Below, in pieces: positions 1-4,679 of a DNA stretch of 6,778 nt. Numbering within the stretch: position 1 is the first letter of the stretch; every line of letters starts with the position of its first letter. Source of the stretch: Bacteroidales bacterium (GTDB lineage Bacteria; Bacteroidota; Bacteroidia; Bacteroidales; UBA12077); NCBI GenBank assembly GCA_030600865.1, contig JAUVUS010000138.1, positions 1-6,778 of the forward strand, written 5' to 3'. The notes beneath the pieces were generated by a model that made no database searches, had not been told where the DNA came from, and was given only the letters and a program-made list of their open reading frames with translations. A program made the position numbers and the translations under genes.

Positions 1-528
1 CAGAAAAAAGAATGTAATATAAATATTATCCTTGATGAACTCAAAGAAACTTTTACAGAGAAGAAAAATAACTTAAATAAGGAAAATATTGATCTGATTG
101 TATCAAAACCTGATAATGTTAACGGGCATATTATTTTTACCGATCCACAACGCATAAAACAGATTTTTTCTAAAATAATTGATAATGCCTTAAAATTTAC
201 AGAAGAAGGATTTATTAAGTTCGGTTATTTTTTAAAAGATCAGGCAAGTCAAAATATTAAATTTTTTGTTGAGGATACAGGAATAGGACTATCGCAAGAT
301 CAACAAGATAATATTTTTAAAAGTTTCCGGAAAATTGAAAATAAGAATAAGTTATACAGTGGAGTGGGTTTAGGGTTAGCAATATCTAAAAGTTTAATTA
401 ATTTACTTGGTGGGGAAATATGGGTAGAATCAGTTTCTGGCAGAGGTTCAATATTCAATTTTACCATTTCTACCAGAAAAGTTGACTTGAGTTTTAAAAC
501 AGAGTATGAAAAAAATATAAAAAACTAA
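1..528 (+). CDS. Sensor histidine kinase, C-terminal fragment (HATPase_c domain), 5' truncated by window
   Basis: An open frame runs from base 1 to a TAA stop and gives 175 residues with no start, so the N-terminal sensor and the phospho-histidine region lie before the window. What remains is a GHKL ATPase domain. The N-box is IIDNALKFT with Asn at visible residue 62. The G1 box is EDTGIGLS (Asp92, Gly94, Gly96), followed by an F-box-like region (IFKSFRKIE). The G2 box is SGVGLGLAISK (Gly121, 123, 125), and GRGS with FNFTI closes the fold. These are all the ATP-binding motifs needed for kinase activity. It ends in a short Lys-rich tail, with no receiver domain after the ATPase. The next gene starts 9 bp downstream, so the two are probably co-transcribed. 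The family is certain, but the signal sensed and the partner regulator cannot be seen. Confidence 0.93.
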   Translation, partial: QKKECNINIILDELKETFTEKKNNLNKENIDLIVSKPDNVNGHIIFTDPQRIKQIFSKIIDNALKFTEEGFIKFGYFLKDQASQNIKFFVEDTGIGLSQDQQDNIFKSFRKIENKNKLYSGVGLGLAISKSLINLLGGEIWVESVSGRGSIFNFTISTRKVDLSFKTEYEKNIKN

Positions 529-537
529 GCTAAAAAA

Positions 538-1062
538 ATGAGAAAAGCAGCAATTTTAATCATAATGATAGGCTTGGGATTTATAAATAACGAAAGCTTT
601 GCTCAAGAAAGCAATATTGTAAATTTGACAGAAACTTTAAAAAGAAGTAACTCTATTGACGTAACTTTTGGTGGTACCGGATTGTTGTTATCAGCAAATT
701 ATAGTAGAGTTTTATTTATTAGTAATAGTTATTTTGTTAATGCTTCTATAGGAATTGGTTCAGTTCCAATTATTGGAGGAACTAGTCTTCCTGGTCAACT
801 TACTTTTAATTATGGTAAAGAAAGTAGTTTTTTAGAAGCAGGTATTGGAGCAACCTATTGGAAAGGCAAAAGTAATAGCTCAGGTTATACTGAAACAATA
901 GAGTCGTTTAATATATCACCAATTCTCGGATACCGAAAACAATTTAATAATATAGTTTTTAGAGCTTATGTTAATCCTATAATTCATATTTCGGGCGTAT
1001 ACTATATCGAAAATTATTCAATTATTCCATATTTGGGTATTAGCCTTGGATATATGTTTTAG
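538..1062 (+). CDS. Small secreted beta-barrel-like outer-membrane protein, function unknown
   Basis: This 174-residue protein has a clear type I signal peptide: Met-Arg-Lys, a hydrophobic core at about residues 4-15, and a likely cleavage site after Ser-Phe-Ala22 before QES. The mature ~152 residues are rich in Gly, Ser, Asn, Tyr and Ile and show alternating strand-like stretches (for example residues 41-54, 66-78, 98-108, 126-145 and 162-174). The chain ends in an aromatic residue (LGISLGYMF), as outer-membrane beta-barrels usually do. Length and pattern suit a small 6-8 strand barrel, but I recognise no named family. The ATG is chosen because it gives a complete signal peptide right after the kinase stop. 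The leader is A-rich with no Shine-Dalgarno sequence. It follows the upstream kinase by 9 bp, so a shared transcript is likely. A palindromic element begins within a few bases of its stop codon. A plain periplasmic protein is the main alternative. Confidence 0.72.
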   Translation: MRKAAILIIMIGLGFINNESFAQESNIVNLTETLKRSNSIDVTFGGTGLLLSANYSRVLFISNSYFVNASIGIGSVPIIGGTSLPGQLTFNYGKESSFLEAGIGATYWKGKSNSSGYTETIESFNISPILGYRKQFNNIVFRAYVNPIIHISGVYYIENYSIIPYLGISLGYMF

Positions 1063-1065
1063 TTA
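1056..1065 (+). repeat. Left copy of candidate target-site duplication
   Basis: gttttagtta, identical to 1228-1237. It contains the TAG stop (1060-1062) of the barrel gene and sits 2 bp outside the left inverted repeat. The region is AT-rich, so chance identity cannot be ruled out, but an exact 10-mer at both edges is unlikely. Confidence 0.55.
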
Positions 1066-1067
1066 AA

Positions 1068-1088
1068 TGAATATCCGCATGATTACCT
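1068..1088 (+). repeat. Left terminal inverted repeat of the palindromic element (21 bp)
   Basis: It begins tgaatatccgcatg and ends in attacct. Every base is complementary to 1207-1227 read in reverse. Pairing breaks at the next inner base (A1089 against C1206) and the next outer base (A1067 against G1228). Confidence 0.9.
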
Positions 1089-1206
1089 AAAATAGCTAAT
1101 GATTTTCTTCATTTGCCCCGTCCCTAAAGGGTGTGAAGAAAATCAATTTGCTCCCTTAAGGGTTAGGGGCAAACAAATTGATTTTCAATTAATTTTGGTA
1201 ATTTGC

Positions 1207-1227
1207 AGGTAATCATGCGGATATTCA
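1207..1227 (-). repeat. Right terminal inverted repeat of the palindromic element (21 bp)
   Basis: It begins aggtaatcatgcgg and ends in atattca, an exact reverse complement of 1068-1088. The 10-bp direct repeat starts at the very next base. Confidence 0.9.
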
Positions 1228-1237
1228 GTTTTAGTTA
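1228..1237 (+). repeat. Right copy of candidate target-site duplication
   Basis: gttttagtta, identical to 1056-1065 and directly abutting the right inverted repeat. Removing the element plus one copy would rejoin the barrel gene's stop codon to the leader of the FIST gene. Confidence 0.55.
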
Positions 1238-1257
1238 TGTTTAAATGGTGAATTATA

Positions 1258-1286
1258 TTGTGAATTGGGGAAAACTTTAAAATTTG
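1258..1286 (+). promoter_or_regulatory. Possible Bacteroidota-type promoter for the FIST gene
   Basis: A TTG (1258-1260) is followed after 18 bp by aaaatttg (1279-1286), one mismatch from the Bacteroidota -7 consensus TAnnTTTG. The spacing fits. The implied transcript start would lie very close to the ATG at 1299, giving an unusually short leader, and such matches are common in AT-rich DNA, so this is a weak call. Confidence 0.22.
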
Positions 1287-1298
1287 ATTAGGAATAGT

Positions 1299-2480
1299 AT
1301 GAATGACAAAAATGAATCAGATTTATTTGTAATAGTAAATCATTGCGAATTTTCAGAAATAGTAACTACTACTGAAGAAATAATTTCTCAATGTTTGAAC
1401 GAATTGCATGGCCGTGAACCCAAAGCCGGTATGTTGTTTTGTGGAATAAATATGGATCATCAGTATTTAGTAACAAAAATACACGATACCTGGTCGCAAT
1501 TAGCCTTAGTTGGGTGTACAACTGATGGTGAAATGTCTTCGAAATTAGGTTTTAGGGATGATTCTATTGCTTTTTTGTTATTTGGAGGTAGTAATGTCGA
1601 CTTTACAACTGGTTTAGGAAAAGATGCTGATGGAAATTTAGTAATTGCCAGTAAAAATGCTATTAGAGAAGCTCGTTTAAAAACAAAACTCAAACCATCT
1701 ATTTGTTTTGTTTTTCCGCCGGGCCTGGTTATTAATACTGATATAGTACTCAGAACAATAAAGAGATCATTAGGAGTAGATGTCCCTATATTTGGGGGTA
1801 CAGCAGCAGATCAGTGGGAATTTACCGGGACATATCAATTTTATAATAGTAAAGTAGTTTCAAACAGTATTCCGGTATTACTTCTATCAGGTTCATTAAC
1901 TTATTCATATGCTGTAGAGAGTGGTTGGAAACTTATTGGAGATCCGGGTATTGTAACAAAATCAGATGGAGATATTTTAATTGAAATTGATGGGGAACCT
2001 GCAATTAATTTTTACAAAAAGTTTTTAGGAAATAAGAGTAAACCTAATGGAATAAATCCATTAGCAATTGTAGATGAAAATAATGATATAGTTTGCCTCA
2101 GGGCAACACTGGGAAATACAAATCCTAAAACAGGATCTATTCCATTTAATGCAGGAATACCGGTTAATTCAAAAGTGCAAATTGCAACTGCTACAAAAGA
2201 AGAAATCCTTGAAGGTTGCAGGACATCAATTTTAAATGCAAAAAGAGCTTATCCTAAAGGAAAGAATCCGCAAGCTGCGATATTGTTTTCATGTGCAACC
2301 AGGAAACTCCTTTTAGGACCTCGTACCGTTAAAGAAATAGAGATCATAAGATCTGAAATAGGTAAAGATTTACCTATGATAGGATTTTATGGTTATGGTG
2401 AAATTGGACCTCAAAAAAGGAATAAAAGGAATTCGGAAATTCATAACCAGACCTTTGTTTCATTATTATTGGGTGTTTAG
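1299..2480 (+). CDS. FIST (FIST_N + FIST_C) domain signal-transduction protein
   Basis: This 393-residue protein has no signal peptide or membrane segment, so it is cytoplasmic. It has the full FIST pair. The N-terminal half (about residues 40-220) carries LFCGI, VGCTTDGEMS (71-80), FGGTAADQW (165-173) and SGWKLIG (208-214). The C-terminal half carries DGEPAINFYKKFLG (231-244), LFSCATRKLLLG (329-340), GFYGYGEIGP (362-371) and the family's closing HNQT (382-385). FIST proteins are regarded as small-ligand sensors in signalling; a subset, NosP, are haem proteins that sense nitric oxide and lie beside histidine kinases or second-messenger enzymes. No other domain is attached, so it would have to act on a separate partner. 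ATG 1299 is preferred over an in-frame TTG at 1284 because aggaa (1290-1294) lies 4 bp upstream of the ATG. It stands alone on its strand and is convergent with the kinase/cyclase operon. The ligand is unknown. Confidence 0.93.
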   Translation: MNDKNESDLFVIVNHCEFSEIVTTTEEIISQCLNELHGREPKAGMLFCGINMDHQYLVTKIHDTWSQLALVGCTTDGEMSSKLGFRDDSIAFLLFGGSNVDFTTGLGKDADGNLVIASKNAIREARLKTKLKPSICFVFPPGLVINTDIVLRTIKRSLGVDVPIFGGTAADQWEFTGTYQFYNSKVVSNSIPVLLLSGSLTYSYAVESGWKLIGDPGIVTKSDGDILIEIDGEPAINFYKKFLGNKSKPNGINPLAIVDENNDIVCLRATLGNTNPKTGSIPFNAGIPVNSKVQIATATKEEILEGCRTSILNAKRAYPKGKNPQAAILFSCATRKLLLGPRTVKEIEIIRSEIGKDLPMIGFYGYGEIGPQKRNKRNSEIHNQTFVSLLLGV

Positions 2481-2516
2481 ATAGTCTTAATTTTTATGGA
2501 ATAAAACTAAATCTGC

Positions 2517-2534
2517 TAAATGAATAATCATTTA
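2517..2534. other. Small hairpin at the convergent gene junction
   Basis: taaatga (2517-2523) and tcattta (2528-2534) form a 7-bp stem around an ataa loop, overlapping the stop codon of the receiver-kinase gene. The 47-bp gap between the convergent FIST and receiver-kinase genes holds nothing else that I can see. The stem is AT-only apart from one G-C pair and no clear T-run follows on either strand, so a terminator role is doubtful. Confidence 0.25.
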
Positions 2535-3616
2535 TATAAAGGTAAGGTAAAATTAAAACTACTTCCTTTACCTACACTACTATCGACCCATATTTTTCCT
2601 TTGTTCATCTTTGTAAATTCAGAACATAATATTAATCCAAGCCCTGATCCTTTCTCATCATTAGTTCCGTAAGTGGAATAAAACTCTTCTTTGAGAAAGA
2701 TTCTTTTCTGCAGTTCTTTACTTATACCTACTCCTGTATCTGCAACAGTTATAATTAACTGTTGTTCATTTTTTCTTGTAGAGATAGTTATTTTACCTCC
2801 ATTTGGAGTGAATTTAAGAGCATTTGATATTAGATTTCTTAATACAACGGAAATCGACTCTTTGTCAAAATAAGCATATAAGGGTTTCGTAATTTGAGAT
2901 TCTAAAGTTATGTTTTTTTCAAGAGCATTAGGGTAATACAACATTATGCTTTCTTCAATGATGGTATTTAGTTCGTTTTCACGAGGTTCATATATTGCAG
3001 AGCCTCTTTGGGTTTTTGCCCATAATAAAATTCTTTCAAGTAAACTATATGTTAAGTTGGCTTGTTCTTTTATTTTTTGTAGTGAATTAATAAGTTTTTT
3101 CTGATCATATGAATCTAATCTATTTAATACTAATTCTATAAATGTTTTAATAGCCCCAACCGGATCTCGTAAGTCATGTCCTAGAACAGACAATACTTTG
3201 TCTTTAAAGTTATTTAGTTTTTTAATTTTTATGTAACTTCTCGATAGTTTTAGCATTGAGTTTACTCTGGCAATTAACTCAATTTTATCGATTGGCTTTC
3301 TGATATAATCTATAGCTCCTGCATTAAGCGCAATTTGAAGATCCTCTGATGTAGTCATAATACCTGTACACATAATAATTGGAATATCAGACAAAGTTTC
3401 ACTTTTTTTAAATGCTTTTATCATTTCAATACCATCCATTTCAGGCATATCCCAATCTGTAATAACAATATCAGGCATGAATTTTTCAGCTACTTTTAAG
3501 CCCATTTTCCCATTTTTAGCTTGTAGCACTTTGTAGTCGCTACTATTAAGGGTATCAACAATTGTTTCCAAAAAAAACTGTTCATTATCGACAACTAAGA
3601 TTGTTCCTTTCTCCAT
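2528..3616 (-). CDS. Response regulator-histidine kinase fusion (REC-HisKA-HATPase_c)
   Basis: This 362-residue soluble protein has three domains in order. The receiver (about 4-122) has phospho-acceptor Asp54 in VITDWDMPEMDG, switch Thr84 and Lys107 in RKPID. The HisKA domain (about 135-205) has phospho-histidine His147 in LGHDLRDPVGAI. The HATPase_c domain (about 245-360) has N-box Asn265, G1 ADTGVGIS from Asp293 and G2 GSGLGL (323-328). The kinase core looks active. With the receiver at the N-terminus and no sensor domain, it is probably switched by phosphorylation from another kinase, most simply the TPR kinase two genes upstream. The receiver's acidic pair is Asp10-Asn11 rather than Asp-Asp, which could alter magnesium binding. 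ATG 3616 aligns exactly with the paralogous start of the upstream gene, 10 bp beyond that gene's stop. It has no output domain, so its own target is elsewhere or is a neighbouring receiver. Confidence 0.95.
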   Translation of the reverse strand: MEKGTILVVDNEQFFLETIVDTLNSSDYKVLQAKNGKMGLKVAEKFMPDIVITDWDMPEMDGIEMIKAFKKSETLSDIPIIMCTGIMTTSEDLQIALNAGAIDYIRKPIDKIELIARVNSMLKLSRSYIKIKKLNNFKDKVLSVLGHDLRDPVGAIKTFIELVLNRLDSYDQKKLINSLQKIKEQANLTYSLLERILLWAKTQRGSAIYEPRENELNTIIEESIMLYYPNALEKNITLESQITKPLYAYFDKESISVVLRNLISNALKFTPNGGKITISTRKNEQQLIITVADTGVGISKELQKRIFLKEEFYSTYGTNDEKGSGLGLILCSEFTKMNKGKIWVDSSVGKGSSFNFTLPLYK

Positions 3617-3626
3617 TTATAAAAAA

Positions 3627-4676
3627 TTATTTTGTATTAATATAAAATGAATTAATTTCTCCAATACCTTTTACATTTAACAGAGATGGCCCTTTAAAGA
3701 TAAATTTATCATTAATTAACCTATAAGTTGTTTCAGAAATATGAATTTGCATCGGTTTAGATGTCTTTTCTAATCGTGAAGCAGTATTAACAGTATCACC
3801 AAAAATATCATAGACATATTTCTTTTTACCAATTATACAACCTATTATTTCTCCTGAATGAATACCAACTCGTATTTCCCATTTATGCTTATTCGTTTTA
3901 TTGCGTTCTTTTAAATATTCGATTATTTCAGTAGCTGCTTTCGTTATATTATAGGCATGTTCAGGGTCAGGATAATGCATTCCGCAAACAGCAAAATAAG
4001 CATCACCAACAGTTTTTATTCGTTCGCAATAATTTCTTTCCATAATAATATCAAAATTATGGAAAACATCGTTGAGTTCATTAGCAAGTTGCCGAACTCC
4101 CATATTTGCAGCCTTTTTTGTAAATGAAATTATATCCGATATAAAAACAGTTACATTATTATATAAATCAGGTTGATTTTTACCAAATTTTTTTAAATCA
4201 AGAGCTACTTTTTTTGGAAAAACACTAAGTAGTAAATTGTCTATTTTTTCTTTTTCTGATAAAATCTCTTTTTTTTGGTTTTTAATAATTATTAAAGAAT
4301 GTGATAATAGTAAAGCAGAATTCACCCTGGCTATAAGTTCTATCGGATCAATAGGTTTTCTTATATAATCAATAGCTCCTGCATCAAATGCTGCTTTAAG
4401 GTTTTGTGAACTGGTCATTATGCCGGAACATATAACGATTGGAATATCAAATAATATTTTACTTATTTTGAAAGTTTTTATCATTTCAATACCATCCATC
4501 TCTGGCATCTCCCAATCTGTTATGACCATGTCTGGCAAAAATTTCTTAGCAACTTCTATACCCATTTTGCCATTTAATGCATGAATTATTTTAAAATTAT
4601 TACTATCTAAAATATCAGTTATAACTTCTAAAAAATCTTGCTGATCATCAACAACTAAAATTGTGACTTTCTCCAT
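3627..4676 (-). CDS. Response regulator with class III adenylate cyclase output (REC-CHD)
   Basis: This 349-residue soluble protein is predicted to make cAMP from ATP under receiver control. The receiver (about 4-122) has Asp10/Asp11, phospho-acceptor Asp54, Ser84 and Lys107. A helical linker (about 123-165) ends in the usual pre-cyclase helix, LLLSVFPKKVALDLKK. The cyclase domain (about 172-347) shows both metal aspartates, Asp181 (FISDIISFT) and Asp225 (KTVGDAYFAV). Lys221 and Asp290 (YDIFGDTVNTASR) are the adenine-specifying pair; guanylate cyclases have Glu and Cys there. Asn297 and Arg301 are the transition-state residues. Nothing catalytic is missing, so an active adenylate cyclase is expected. 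Such cyclases work as dimers, and receiver phosphorylation probably sets the dimer geometry. The start lies 3 bp after the TPR kinase's stop (the junction reads TGATAAATG), implying co-transcription and probably translational coupling. It has no Shine-Dalgarno sequence. Confidence 0.95.
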   Translation of the reverse strand: MEKVTILVVDDQQDFLEVITDILDSNNFKIIHALNGKMGIEVAKKFLPDMVITDWEMPEMDGIEMIKTFKISKILFDIPIVICSGIMTSSQNLKAAFDAGAIDYIRKPIDPIELIARVNSALLLSHSLIIIKNQKKEILSEKEKIDNLLLSVFPKKVALDLKKFGKNQPDLYNNVTVFISDIISFTKKAANMGVRQLANELNDVFHNFDIIMERNYCERIKTVGDAYFAVCGMHYPDPEHAYNITKAATEIIEYLKERNKTNKHKWEIRVGIHSGEIIGCIIGKKKYVYDIFGDTVNTASRLEKTSKPMQIHISETTYRLINDKFIFKGPSLLNVKGIGEINSFYINTK

Positions 4677-4679
4677 TTA

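Larger units (their letters stand above)
1066..1227. mobile_element. MITE-like non-autonomous palindromic element in the gap between two genes
   Basis: About 162 bp of non-coding DNA is bounded by perfect 21-bp inverted repeats (1068-1088 and 1207-1227). A 10-bp direct repeat, gttttagtta, lies just outside (1056-1065 and 1228-1237), as expected of a target-site duplication. The interior is also symmetric: tttgcccc (1112-1119) pairs with ggggcaaa (1166-1173), and ccctaaaggg (1122-1131) pairs with cccttaaggg (1153-1162) with one mismatch. The whole element could therefore fold into one long, bulged hairpin. The interior is locally GC-richer than the surrounding DNA. There is no ORF of note, so any movement would need a transposase supplied elsewhere. 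The left duplication copy includes the stop codon of the upstream barrel gene, so insertion left that protein intact. It might also weaken read-through into the FIST gene. A stationary repetitive palindrome of the REP kind is the alternative. Confidence 0.6.

Noticed and set aside
1066..1227. Plain Rho-independent terminator for the barrel gene
   Set aside because: The long stem has no T-run after it on the + strand, and the terminal repeats plus flanking duplication are better explained by an inserted element, though it may hinder transcription.
1284..1298. Upstream TTG start for the FIST gene adding five residues
   Set aside because: ATG at 1299 has aggaa at suitable spacing; the five added residues (MIRNS) add no recognisable FIST sequence.
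1460..1693. 77-codon minus-strand reading frame
   Set aside because: Lies wholly inside the well-supported FIST gene and has no recognisable motif.
2691..2873. 60-codon plus-strand reading frame
   Set aside because: Antisense shadow of the ATPase domain of the receiver-kinase gene.
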